64,000 nucleotides of DNA from Rhodamnia argentea (Eukaryota > Streptophyta > Magnoliopsida > Myrtales > Myrtaceae). Below, piece by piece: positions 13,701 to 25,598 of this stretch (position 1 is the stretch's first letter; each line of letters starts with the position of its first letter). A program made the position numbers and the translations under genes. The notes beneath the pieces were generated by a model. The model was given only the letters and a program-made list of their open reading frames with translations. It had not been told where the DNA came from and did no database searches. The stretch lies in assembly GCF_020921035.1 (NCBI RefSeq), contig NC_063151.1, forward strand, positions 12,593,501 through 12,657,500. Direction: 5' to 3'.

Positions 13701-14283
13701 ATTGCGAGCACAGTAGAACTCACTCGTTCCCTTATTGAAAAAGAAAAAAAAAAAAAGGAACAGGTGGAAAGCGGAGCAAATGGGAAGAAAAAGAGCAGGA
13801 GGAGAAGAAGGCGCAGAAGCCAAAAGAGAATGGTGGGGACTTGAGATGGGAATCCTCGTAATCCACGTGCTAAATTGCGCCGTTTGCTCTTTCCATTAAT
13901 GCAGCCCCTGCTCTCCCACTTTTTGAAAAAAATCTCATCTTTCCGACTCTTTTATGAACAGAGTCGCCTCTCTCGCACCCGTATCTTTCTTTCTCTGTAC
14001 TGTTTTAAAGCGCTTTCGTGTTCTATTGGTCTTTCTTTCTCTCGCCCATTTTCACATCTCCTTTCTGTTCAGCTATTGCCCTTTTGCATTCTTTTTTATC
14101 TTTTCAAGTTTCATCGTCTCTCTCGCAATTGAAAGCTGCGACGAAATCGCCACTTATAGCAGCGGGGTCAGTGCGCGCAGGATAAGAGCATGCACACTCT
14201 TCCCAATTCTCTCTCACCCATAAAGAGAGAGAGAGAGAGAGAGGAATTTTTCGTAAAGACTTAGAGAAAGAGAGAGAGAGAGG

Positions 14284-14909
14284 ATGGCGTCTTCATTTTC
14301 ATTTAAGTGTTTGATATTCAAGTGAGATACTGCAAGTGTGGTGGGTTCAGCTCATCACTTAAAAAGACGAGTATTTTGGTGTAAATATAAAAGCCAATAG
14401 TATAAGTAGAAGGCCAGAGAGAGAGAGAGACAGAGAGAGTCGTGCTTTGGGAGGCGTGGTTTGATGGGAACTGATGGGGGGGTTTCTTTTCTGGGTTTTT
14501 CGGCAAAGCAAAAGGAAATAAAAGCCTCCTCCCTCCCACATTAGGATTGGCCTTCCCTACAGTGACTTTTTGCAGGCTTTGATCTTTTGGACTCTTTCTT
14601 GTGTCCCCAGCTCCGATTGTCTTTACTTCGGTTTTGGAATGTGAAAGTAACATACAACACAACCCAACACCCACCCACACAGAGACAGTGGGTAATTCCT
14701 GGTTTTTGTCATCCTCCTCCTTATTTTCACCCAAGGGACATGCCAATATGTCTCTTCCTCGGTTCGTTTGGTGCGTGATGAAAAGATAAAGAACCGCTCT
14801 TGGGTTTTTTTTTTCTGCCGGTGGAGGACTAAGAATAGGACCATTTGATTTCTGGGTTTTGGTCTGAGAATTCAAAACAATGGGTTGTGCATTTAAGTTG
14901 AGGTGGTAG
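14284..14909 (+). promoter_or_regulatory. ARF5 leader region with six upstream ORFs
   Basis: Short upstream ORFs lie at 14,284-14,325 (13 codons plus stop, possibly before the transcription start), 14,464-14,544 (26 codons), 14,639-14,644 (ATG directly followed by TGA), 14,740-14,778 (12 codons), 14,748-14,789 (13 codons, overlapping the previous one) and 14,880-14,909 (MGCAFKLRW). All end before the main ATG at 14,960. In Arabidopsis, ARF3 and ARF5 leaders carry upstream ORFs that make translation depend on reinitiation involving ribosomal protein RPL24; that similar control acts here is inference. TGTCTC/GAGACA auxin-response-like hexamers occur at 14,427, 14,682, 14,749 and 14,923, but three sit in or near GA-rich sequence. 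Confidence 0.6.
14386..14393 (+). promoter_or_regulatory. Candidate TATA box of ARF5
   Basis: TATAAAAG lies 574 bases before the ARF5 ATG. If used, transcription would start near 14,420 and the leader would be about 540 bases, the long leader expected of an ARF5 gene. Surrounding GA-rich tracts (about 14,223-14,282 and 14,416-14,439) are common in plant core promoters and leaders. No transcript evidence is available. Confidence 0.4.
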
Positions 14910-14959
14910 TGGTAGAGAGAGAGAGACAGGGACAGAGAGTTAGATAGAGAAGCAAAAAG

Positions 14960-17900
14960 ATGGGTTCTTCTGTTGAGGGAAGCATCAAGACTGCAGGGCC
15001 TGTGACTGTGACTCTACCACAGCCTACTCTTCTTGAAGAAATGAAGCTGTTGAAAGAAATTCAAGATCAGTCTGGTTAGTTTTTTCCCCTTCCCTCTCTT
15101 CCTCTCTCTAAAAAAAAAAAACAAAACAAAACATGAAAAAAAAGTAGACTTTGCATTTTCTTTGAACTTCTTGAAAATTTTAGATTCTTGATCATGTCTA
15201 AGCTGGCACCTGGGTTTTGATTTCATTTTCAGGAGCTCGGAAGACAATAAATTCAGAGTTATGGCACGCTTGTGCGGGTCCGCTCGTCAGCTTGCCTCAG
15301 GTTGGAAGTCTGGTGTATTATTTCCCTCAAGGACATAGTGAACAGGTTTGCATTTATGTATTTTATTTCCGTTCTTGACATACACACAAGCACATAGAGA
15401 GCTGTCTACTCTGTGTCACTTCCCTATCTTTCTTTCTTGGCCTCGTGAGCCTCTGCTTTTTTTTCTCCTGTGAACTTCTATGAGAGATCGAAACTTGCAT
15501 ATGTGTGCTGCTTGAACTCGTTCATATGCTCATGCTATTGAATTGAATCTTTCATCCCTGGATTTTCCAGCGTGTCTTTTCTTGTTGTGGCTTAATACAA
15601 ATTTTCTACTAAATGTTGGTCTGCGGGAAATGGCGGTTCCTGATCCGGCTGTTGTAGAAGTTTGACAATTACAGAACACTAGCTGATTTTCAAGATGAGA
15701 ACTTCTAGCGAGCTTTATTTCTCCGCACTTAAAATTTTCATGTGGGTACAACAGCAATCTACTCAAATTCAAAATCCCTTTTCTAAAGTAAATGTGGGAC
15801 GTTGCTGCATTTTCTACTGTTTGGGTTTGTTTTTATTTTCGAAAGATAGTCCAACAAGAAAAATGGGATTTATAAGCCGACTTTACATGCTGTTTGGTAA
15901 TTCATTGCTGGTAAAGGCCTATTTGAGTGCCTTTATAATGGTTTTTCTCAGAATCAGTTGAATTTTGGAGAGCTACCGCTTTTCTGATTTAGTCCATATG
16001 GATCACCAGTTGCAGAGTTATATTCTTGTGCTGGGAATCACGTATTTATGTCTTCTCTTTTCTAATGAGATGCTTATATGTTGCTGACAGGTGGCAGTCT
16101 CTACCAAGAGAACTGCTACTTCGCAAATTCCAAATTATCCAAATCTCTCATCACAGCTTATGTGCCAAGTTCACAACGTCACTCTCCATGTAGGTGATTT
16201 TTTCCTGTTAGACACCCAACCGTCGGCATTTTTGGGTTGGTCTCTTGGCACTTTCATACAAAGTAATACTTATTAATCTCGTCTTAAAATGTATAATAGG
16301 CTGACAGAGAGACAGATGAAATATATGCTCAGATGTGCCTTCAACCCATCCATTCTGTAAGCCCAGATGCAATTTGATACTAACTTCTCATTTTACAAAA
16401 CAAGAGATAGTTCCGTGGTGACAGATCTGTTGTTGGATTAGGAAAAAGATGTATTTCCTGTACCTGACTTTGGACTAAGGCAGAGCAAACATCCAAGTGA
16501 GTTCTTTTGCAAGACTTTGACAGCTAGTGATACAAGTACACATGGCGGCTTCTCAGTGCCACGTAGAGCTGCAGAAAAGCTCTTCCCTCCACTGGTGAAG
16601 CTTCCTAGATCCTTAACATCGAAGCTTCTTGGCATCGTGGTAAAGCCACAAGTATGGGGTGACGATTAATTTGCATATTAACTTGTTATTTCAGGATTAC
16701 GCAATGCAACCACCAACTCAAGAGCTTGTTGTTCGAGATTTACATGATAACACATGGACATTCCGCCATATATACAGGGGTGAGAGTCATTAATTGTGCA
16801 AATCCAGTATTAAACATGTTATGCTCATTCTAAATTACTTTTGCACGTCCATGTCCTTGTTATCATTGCATTTGCAGAACAATTTTATAATGTCCTGCAT
16901 TTGTGTGGGTCTATGCTATGTTATTTTGATTCTTTTTGTCCTTTCCATTAAGCTTACTCCTTGCTTTTCGCTTTCTTGAGAGATTCTGTTTGTACCTGTT
17001 CAATAGGACAGCCAAAGCGACACCTTCTTACCACTGGGTGGAGCTTGTTTGTTGGTGCAAAAAGGCTACGAGCTGGTGATTCTGTCCTATTCATAAGGTA
17101 ATTTTCAATCATGTTATCCACTCAGTTATATTCAATGAGTTCCAAAACTGTTTAAGTTCTCTCAAATGTATAGATTTCTTGTGGCTTTCTGTGTAGTGAA
17201 ATTGCTTTCTATCAAGATAATTTCTTGACCAGTTTTTGCGATTCCATAGTGAACACAGATGATGTTGTCATCAACCGAGTTAGGTTTGTCCTACTTTAGA
17301 CAAAAGCTTCAAATGAAGTTGTCTATCTGAATCCTTACATGGGGCTGCCTAGGGACTACCAAGCATCGTCTATGCTTGTATTATTTGCTGGACAGTGCTT
17401 CCACATCCCAACTTTTCATCAAGAGTCACTTGGATGTGGGGTTATTTTAATCATTTCTTGTAGATATAGTGCTTCTGCAATTTTTTTGTTCTAGTTTAAT
17501 TTGGTCATTGCTTGCTCAATCAAATTTTACATTTCAAATTGCAGAGGATGCTTCACAGTTAGGTTAATTGAGTCCATTGTATATCCTTCCCAAATCGCAG
17601 AGGTCACTTGGATGTGGGGTTATTTTAATCTTTCTTTTTTTGGGAAGCTTTCACATAAGATGTGTCAACACAAGATGTCTTTTTCCTTTGAAGCTTTAAA
17701 GTATGAAGGACAGTTACTTTTCTCTGTTAGGGATGAGAAGTCACAGCTGATGGTGGGTGTAAGGCGTGCGAATCGGCAACAAACAACGTTACCATCCTCG
17801 GTTTTATCAACAGATAGCATGCATATTGGCATCCTTGCAGCTGCGGCTCATGCTGCCACGAGCCGAAGCTCATTCACGATATTCTACAATCCGAGGTTTT

Positions 17901-20754
17901 GTCCTATCTACCCTCATCGCATCTTGGCCTTTGCCTTTTGGTTTCTTCAACCCAATTATTGACTTTGTTGGTCTGTCTTATCACTCCAGGGCATGCCCTT
18001 CAAATTTTGTCATTCCTTTGGTTAAATACAGAAAAGCTGTATATGGGACTAGGATTTCTGTTGGCATGAGGTTCGGCATGATGTTTGAAACTGAAGAGTC
18101 AGGAAAACGCAGGTAATTTTGCTGATGATTTTTCCTAACATGCTTCCTTTTTTAAAGGCTTTTATCCAAGTATTTTGGCTGTGGTTTCAAGGAATATTCA
18201 TAGGATTATCGTTTGGTGAAATGTTGCTCTTTCAGATATATGGGTACAATAATTGGTATTAGTGACTTGGATCCACTAAGATGGCCTGGATCAAAATGGC
18301 GAAATTTGCAGGTAGCTTAGTTTTCTGCTGAACTGAACCGTGGACTATATTTGGCTAGTTTACTAATACAGCTTGTCATACATGTGCAAACAGGTGGAGT
18401 GGGATGAACCGGGGTGTGGTGATAAGCAGAACAGGGTCAGTCCATGGGATATCGAGACCCCAGAAAGTCTCTTTATTTTTCCTTCTCTGACCTCAGCTCT
18501 CAAAAGGCCGCTACATACTGGTTATATGGGTATTCCTCTTGCATTCACTAGCTTGTTATGTGGTCCAAATGTTTAGTCATCCCTTGTTATCGCATTGATT
18601 GTCGCATGAATCAACCCGAAAGACCTTGCAGTCTCACACTACTGTTTTTCCTGCTTTCAGGAGGAGAAACTGAATGGGGAAATTTAGTCAAGAGACCTCT
18701 TATCCAGGTTCCTGATGGTGGAGGCATGAACCTTCTTCCTTACGCTTCAGTTCCAAATCTGTACTCGGAGCAGCTAATTAAGATGATAATGAAGCCTCAA
18801 CTTGTGAACTATCCTTCTCTTCCTCAAGATAACAACCCTAAGGGTGTTCCTGGACACGAAGTGAACACTATGCAGGGAACAATGAATCAGAAGCCACAGG
18901 CTTTCAATGCAGAAACTGTCGTTCCGCCAAAGCATGTGTATCCTCAGCTCTGTCCAGATCAGTCTAGTGCCCTGGGTCCATCATCTGATGTTCATGTAAC
19001 TGGCAAAGTGCAGCCTCCATTCAAGACTGAAAATCAAGTACCAGTAGAGACAAAGGATGAAAAGTTGAATGGAGATTCCCACCTCAAAACAGATGTACTA
19101 CACCAAGTACCTTCGACGTCCATTGTAGAGCTTCCAGAGGAAAATATTGCCTCAGGTCCTTCCAGTCAACAAAACAATGTAAACCATGTGACAATCCTCA
19201 ACCAGAACCAGGGTCAAATGCTATCACAGGCCTGTTCATGGCCTCCACAACCCCTGCAGATACCCATGTGCGATTCTAATGTGCTGCATGGGTCATCCCC
19301 TTTTGTAAATCCTGATGAGTTTATGTTCTCTTCTACAAATAAATCTGTAGCTGCATTAATGAGATCGCCAGGCCCATTTTCCGTTTTTGGGCCACAAGAC
19401 CCATCTGCCACTTTTGGAGATCCAGGAGGCCAATTACCTTTGATTAGTCAGGATTTGTGGGATTGTCAGGGTATTAGTTCACGCTTTCCATCCCAAGGAG
19501 ACCAACTTACTCCACTTCCTGAGCAGGACCCTTCAAGCCTCTGTGGCATATCCAATTCAGTTTGCTTGAAGGATTTATCTGCCGACAGCAACAACCAGAG
19601 TGGAATTTATAGTTGCCTTAACTTAGATGCTAGCAATGGTGGAAGTTCTGTAATTGATCCATCTATCTCAAGTGCCATTTTGGACGATTTTTGCACAATT
19701 AAGGATGGACCCTTCCCAAATCTTTCAGATTGTTTGGTGGGCAACTTCAGTTCAAGCCAAGATGTTCAGTCTCAGATTACTTCTGCAAGTCTTGCAGACT
19801 CTCAGGCTTTCTCAAGACAGGATTTCCCTGATAATTCAGGCGGAACGTCTTCGAGCAATGTTGATTTTGATGAAAGTAGTATTCTGAAAAACAGCACCTG
19901 GCAGCAGCAAGTAGCCCCGCCTATGCGCACCTACACTAAGGTATCAAATTGCAGTTTCAGTCTGATTGGCTGAGCAACACTACTTTATTTTTTCTTCATA
20001 TATCAACATTTAGAATGCTTAAAGTTGTCAAAAGGTTGTATACAGTGACCTTTAATGGTTGGGAGTCAGATAGGCTAGATATCTGCTTAAGTAGATGTTC
20101 TATTCTTGTTGTCTCTTCTCTTGATCAAAACTAATTGATGAAATCTCTGTAACAGGTTCAAAAGGCGGGATCAGTCGGAAGGTCGATTGATGTGACAAAT
20201 TTTAAGAACTACGAGGAGCTGTTGTCTGCTATAGAATACATGTTTGGACTTGAGGGGCTGCTAAATGATCCGAGGGGTTCTGGGTGGAAACTGGTCTATG
20301 TCGATTATGAGAATGACGTCTTGCTTGTTGGTGATGATCCTTGGGAGTAAGATTTCTGATTGCCCATTTGTATACCCAATGATTGTAGCCATTTCTTTTG
20401 CTCAAAATCTTTACTACAATGAATCGTTGGTGTTTTGCATCATTTGCTATAGTTTGACAGAGTCCTTTTTCTTTAACAAAGTTTGATCCCTCATCTCCTT
20501 AGTTTTGTTTGTTGAAAAAGATGATACTCATTTTTCTTTGGTAGCACATTTCAACCTCCTAATTAATCTTTGACCAAAAATAGTTTTAATGATTAATGAA
20601 CTTTACCATTTGCATTTTGTGCAGGGAATTTGTTGGCTGGGTCCGTTGCATCAGAATTCTGTCACCCGTGGAAGTTCAGCAGATGAGTGAAGAGGGAATG
20701 AAGCTCCTTAATGCCTCCGCAAGACAAGGAGTGGATGCTGCTACGACGTCTTAA
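14960..20754 (+). CDS. ARF5: Auxin response factor 5 (MONOPTEROS), complete, 14 exons
   Basis: Transcription factor that binds auxin response elements and activates auxin-responsive genes in embryo, vascular and organ patterning; nuclear. Exons: 14960-15074, 15233-15345, 16091-16189, 16300-16356, 16442-16594, 16695-16779, 17007-17097, 17731-17895, 17990-18112, 18236-18311, 18394-18529, 18661-19940, 20156-20346, 20625-20754. All junctions are GT-AG and the phases close to 937 codons (Arabidopsis MP has about 902). The start is in '[11 protein letters not shown]', followed by the conserved [17 protein letters not shown]. The B3 DNA-binding domain is at about residues 149-251 ([18 protein letters not shown]), the ARF domain at about 271-355, a Gln/Ser-rich activator middle region at about 410-830, and PB1 at 832-925. 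PB1 has the basic face ([11 protein letters not shown]) and the acidic motif ([18 protein letters not shown]). '[15 protein letters not shown]' before PB1 is an ARF5 hallmark. It looks functional. Confidence 0.96.
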
Positions 20755-21014
20755 CAAGCAACACAGAGTAAGAAGAGTTTATGGATCTGCCAACGCTTTC
20801 CGTAGCGTGAAGAAGGAACATCTCGGCGGATCATATCTTATTAATAGTGACAAGTTGTTTCTGTAGAGTAATCTACTCATCAATGGAAGAGCCATGTTCA
20901 GTTGGTTGCGAAACTTAGAAAAGCGACTCCCAACTCCACCCATCGTATGCCCCGCATCTAGGCTAAATTCGAGCATCTGTTTGAATTCTAAGGTACTTCT
21001 AGATTGTGGCATGT

Positions 21015-21020
21015 AATAAA
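21015..21020 (+). terminator. Candidate poly(A) signal of ARF5
   Basis: AATAAA, 261 bases after the ARF5 stop codon, in 'catgtaataaaaag'. It is the first perfect AATAAA downstream on this strand, so a 3' UTR of about 280 bases is plausible. Confidence 0.5.
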
Positions 21021-21415
21021 AAGAACCAGGTGTGGTACTCAGAACTGTAGTGGGGTCTAGTTTCTGGTGCCTTTATGACTGAAGTAGTGATATAGTGTTG
21101 CTGTTGTATACGTATTCACAAGTTATCATGAGGAGATTTATGGGAGATTTGAAACCTCAACTGCTCACACAATGAGTTTACTCTTGGCTTGGGACTTGCC
21201 CCATTGTGTGGTTAGATCCAGATGAGTGCATGGCATATACAGATCTTTGACAGCACTGAAGAAGTTTTAGGGTGTCTCGAACCGGGCCGAACTGTATGGG
21301 ATGCGTGTGCATGTTTCCACCTGAACCGAAGACACATTTGGTTTGGAATGGGTTTTGGGTTATTTTTATTTTTCAAAATCCTCCTCCCCCTTAGCTTCTC
21401 TCGCTCGCTCTCTGA

Positions 21416-21766
<351 letters not shown>

Positions 21767-22531
21767 GTCATTAGTTTGCTGCTGTTCGGGAATTTGGTGA
21801 ATTGGAGCTCCCGTTGTTGGTTCGATTTGAGTTCAGGAGAAATTGAGGGAGCTTGTCATGTAAAGTTTGCAAATTTTGCAGAGGAGACCACTTTGTATGC
21901 ATAATAGTTTTTTGGTAACTGTGAGAATATCAGTATATTGTGAGCCACAAATTCTGAAAAAGTGAACCCACAATAATTTTTAATCATTTGTTATTAATTT
22001 TTTTTGTTGCTTACAACATCCTGTCAAGTAAATAAAAAATTGTCATACAAGCGTAACAGTTTTTTAATGCACTTCTTTTCAGTGTCTTGACATCGATTTT
22101 TCATGTCAAGTGCCGGAACTTGATTGGGGGAGGCAGCTCCAGCCGGTGCTGCTGCTGCTCGAGAGCTCGCAATGGGCAGGGAACAGGGAGATTCTCCGGT
22201 CATGGCTCGCGCCGCTTCGTCTCCAGCCAGAGGGGGTAATTCCGCCGGTAAGATCCGTTCCTCCATTTTGACTCGGCAAAACTTGGGCGAGCGAGTTCCT
22301 ACTGACATTTTTTTCTGTCTTACTAAGTGAAGCGAAGGGAACGAAAACTCGGTCCGAACAGTCAAACTACCCAAATCCCTTTCCTTATTATCCGAATAGA
22401 ATAAGTAATTTTGCGGAGAAAATAATAGTCCCTCATTTCAGAGAAGACACAATCTACCTGGTGTTACTCCGACAAAAATCATTTCTTTTTCATTCGGCGG
22501 ATGACTTCACAGAAGAGCGCGCGCACAGCAT
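21767..22531. other. Spacer between MSI1 fragment and P450
   Basis: No recognised gene. A short GC-rich open stretch at 22,124-22,330 (MGREQGDSPVMARAASS, followed by a GT-like 'ggtaaga') resembles an isolated first exon, but I could not match it to a family and found no partner exon. The rest is AT-rich. Confidence 0.4.
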
Positions 22532-22539
22532 TATAAAAG
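22532..22539 (+). promoter_or_regulatory. Candidate TATA box of the P450 gene
   Basis: TATAAAAG, 58 bases before the chosen ATG. Initiation about 30 bases downstream would give a very short leader that includes ATGs at 22,568 (a 3-codon ORF) and 22,576 (out of frame). Those could lower translation. Confidence 0.5.
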
Positions 22540-22589
22540 CAAGCTATCTCCTGAAGTGCAAAGACAAATGCTAATATGAGCATTTGTCC

Positions 22590-25500
22590 ATGTCCTTCCT
22601 TTACATTTGTCTCCTCCTCTCTCTTTCTCTCTTCATCATCTTCCTCTTCCTCCTGAAACGTAAAAAGAATCATGCAACCACCGCCACCCACCCGACACCG
22701 CCTGGCCCACGGAGGCTGCTGCTCATCGGAAACCTGCACCAGCTTGACCTCTCGGGCTCCGCCCCTCACTGCCGCCTGTGGCAGCTCTCTCAGCTCCACG
22801 GCCCGCTCATGTCCTTGAAGCTCGGCCTTGCGCCCCTGCTCGTCGTCTTCTCGGCAAAGACGGGGAGAGAGGCCATCAGAGCACATGACCTTGAGTTCTC
22901 GAGCCAGCCTTCCTTGGCAGGCCCGTGGAAGCTATCGTATGGCGGCGTGGACATGGCCTTTGTGCCATACGGCGAGCACTGGAGGCAAATCCGAAGGATC
23001 TGCGTGGCGAATCTCTTGAACCCCAAGAGTGTCCAATCGTCCCATCCGATACGCGAGGACGAGGTATCAAAGATGGTGGAGAGGATCTCTGATGCAGCCT
23101 CCGCTTCTCGGACAGTCGACCTGAGCAAGACGCTGCTGTCACTCACTGCTTCGATAATCTGCAAAATTGCCTTCGGGAGGAATCACCTCGTCGAGCCCGA
23201 GCGGAGGATCGACGTTCTTAGGACGTCGGGGGAAGCTCGGGCTGTGCTTGGGAGCTTCTGTTTCGAGGACCATTTTGGCTGGGTCGGTTCAATCGTTGAT
23301 AAGGTCACCGGGTTGTCGTCCAAGTTGCAGGGAGTTTTTGTGGAGTTGGATTCGTTCTATGGGGTGCTGATTCAAGACCACCTCGACAAGGAGAAGGAGG
23401 AGGAGGATCCAGAAGACTTCATTGACGTCTTGCTTCGAATGAGCGAGGATCGGTCGGGTTCGGTGCATGTCAGTAGAGATCACGTCAAAGCGGTGCTTAT
23501 GGTAGTCTTCCATGTCTTTTATGGTGACTTACACAGATATACGAGGCAACAAAATGGTTTCTCCTAAAAAAACACCATGCTGTAAGTTTTTTTTTTATTT
23601 TAATTTATAAGTGGATTTAAAATTAATGTTCCTTTTGTTTTGCGAAAAATGAGTGATTTAGAAAATATTTTTCAAAATATGATCGCTTATATTGCTTGAA
23701 ATGATTAGTCAATGAAAAATAATTTATTCATTAATGCAAGTGATAAAATCAATTTTTTTTTGGTAAATATTTTTCAAATCAAGAAACAAACGGAGCCTAA
23801 ACTATATGTCTATTTTCATGATGTTCGAGAGACACATTTTGATATGTATCTTGATCTCAAGCCCGCTTGTGTAGAAAAAAAGGTTTACACTGCAAGTGTA
23901 ATTAAGTAGATGCAGATCTAATATTTTTTTTACTGATTATAATTATAATTAATACATGATCTAGAAGGAAAAATTACCAAAAAAGTCATAAACTTATTGT
24001 AATATGCCAATTGAGTGCTAAACCTTTTGCATTTGTGTCAATTCAATCCATCTAACCAACTTTGATTGGCCTCCGTTGATGTTGATAATTTTTTATAATA
24101 TATTTTTTCGATTTATTTATTTATTTATTTTTTTTTTTTCCTTCTTCCTCCAGCCAATTGCCGGATTGGCCATCGGTGAAAGGCAAGGGTTAACGAGGTC
24201 AGCCTCTCCCTATTGGAGGAAGAAGGAGAAGACAAGAAAAGAAAAAAGGAAAAAAAATTAATAAGTTAAAGAATAATAAATAAACAAAAATTTTAAAAAA
24301 TATTGATATATATTTAAAAAATTGCCAAGTCGGCGCCGGCCGAGCAAAGCTGGCTAGATGGATTGAATTGGAAAAAAAAAATTTAGGATTGAATTGGCAC
24401 AATTACAGTAAGTTTAGTATGTTTTTGCTAATTTTCTATGATGTAGAACATGTCAATTAAATAATTTTTTTTAGTACGCTTGTTGAGAATATCCTCGACC
24501 GGATGAGTTACACATCTGATTTCTGAGAAAGGGCTTTGTGGTCCACAAAGGTCCCTTACTTTCCTCAAATGTAAATTTTAATGACGCACAGTACATTTTT
24601 TATTTGTTAAAAGAACTAAAATCCGAGGTAATTGATGTAAATTTTAACTCATTTTTGAATGCAAGTCTTACAAAGTTGGCAAATAGAATATATATACATG
24701 GGTAGAACAAACATGTGAAAGTGAGATTATTTTGGTTTGAGATGAACTATTTTGTTGGCTCTATGGTCCGGGTACGCTCTCAATTGACAATGTTTTCCGT
24801 TTATTCGGTTTCCTGTTAATATTACTGGATAATTCTTTGACAACTTTTTCGGTACCTGTGTAAGAACGTAGACGCTCTTTATGTTTAAAAATCTCCGGTT
24901 GATCCAACAGACACTTTTATTTCATGCATGCAACTATTCTGGTATCTGCTCGCTCATTACTTTTCTTTATTCACTTATCTCCAAACATATTCATTGGAGC
25001 GACCGACACGAGCGCCGCCACGCTGGTGTGGGCAATGACGGCGCTGAAGAAGAACCTGGGAGTCATGAGCAAGGCTCAGCGTGAAGTAAGATCCTCGGTC
25101 GGAAACAAAGGTTTCGTGGATGAAGACGACCTCCTCGGCCTGCCGTATCTCAAAGCCGTGGTCAAGGAGACGCTGAGACTCTACCCACCAGCTCCACTGC
25201 TGGTCCCCAGAGAAACGACCCAAAGGTGCATCCTAAGCGGGTACGAGATAAGACCCACCAAGACCCCAGTTTACATCAACGCGCAGGCCATCGGGAGAGA
25301 CGGCGAGTGCTGGGAAAGCGCAGAGGAGTTTTGGCCCGAGAGGTTCTTGGGGAGCAATGTGGATTTCAGAGGGCAAAGCTTTGAGCTCATGCCTTTCGGT
25401 GGTGGAAGGCGAGTGTGCCCGGGGGTGGGTTTAGCAGCTGTGACTCTGGAGCTGGCGCTCGCCGATTTGTTGTACTCGTTTGACTGGGAACTTGCGGAGG

Positions 25501-25598
25501 GAATGGAGGAGGAGGATGATGTGGATATTGAGGCTATGCCTGGACTTACCATGCACAAGAAAATCCCACTTTGCCTGAGACCCAAGATCAAGAATTAA
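22590..25598 (+). CDS. Cytochrome P450, CYP71/CYP83-like (A-type), doubtful splice site
   Basis: Heme monooxygenase of the plant CYP71 clan, ER-anchored; substrate unknown. Exon 1 (22590-about 23501) encodes a hydrophobic anchor (about residues 1-22), the PTPPGP hinge and the C-helix 'GEHWRQIRRIC'. Exon 2 (about 24984-25598) encodes I-helix 'GATDTSAATLVW', K-helix 'KETLR', 'WPERF', heme loop 'PFGGGRRVCPG' (Cys ligand present) and C-terminal 'MPGLTMHKKIPLCL'. Length is about 508 residues, normal for the family. CYP71 genes usually have one phase-1 intron just before the I-helix Asp. Here the donor reads ATG|GTAGTC (phase 0), and the expected acceptor position (24,983-24,984) reads AA instead of AG. 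An in-frame alternative (donor 23,524, acceptor after 24,999) would restore an open frame with a changed I-helix start. So it is either a fresh pseudogene or a gene with a shifted intron. The intron holds two MITEs. Confidence 0.8.
23627..23797. mobile_element. MITE, Tourist-like family (copy 3) in P450 intron
   Basis: The left end 'tgttccttttgttttgcg' and the inverse of the right end 'aaacaaacggagcc' are imperfect inverted repeats flanked by TAA on both sides. Subterminal 'gaaaatatttttcaaa' blocks match copies at 4,677 and 10,097. It lies within the P450 intron. Confidence 0.65.
23969..24438. mobile_element. MITE with long TIRs in P450 intron
   Basis: The left terminus 'aaattaccaaaaaagtcata' and the inverse of the right terminus 'tatgtttttgctaatttt' match over roughly 40 bp. 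The interior includes 'gccggattggccatcggtg' and a poly-T/poly-A pair. It is the same broad family as 9,120-9,602. With the Tourist-like copy upstream it makes up nearly half of the P450 intron. Confidence 0.65.

Noticed and set aside
18558-19973. 471-codon single frame that could be called a separate gene
   Set aside because: It is ARF5 exon 12 plus intron sequence at both ends; the true exon is 18,661-19,940.
22124-22330. Ala-rich 68-codon frame starting near MGEAAPAG
   Set aside because: Possible orphan first exon, but no family recognised and no partner exon; kept only as a note in the spacer entry.
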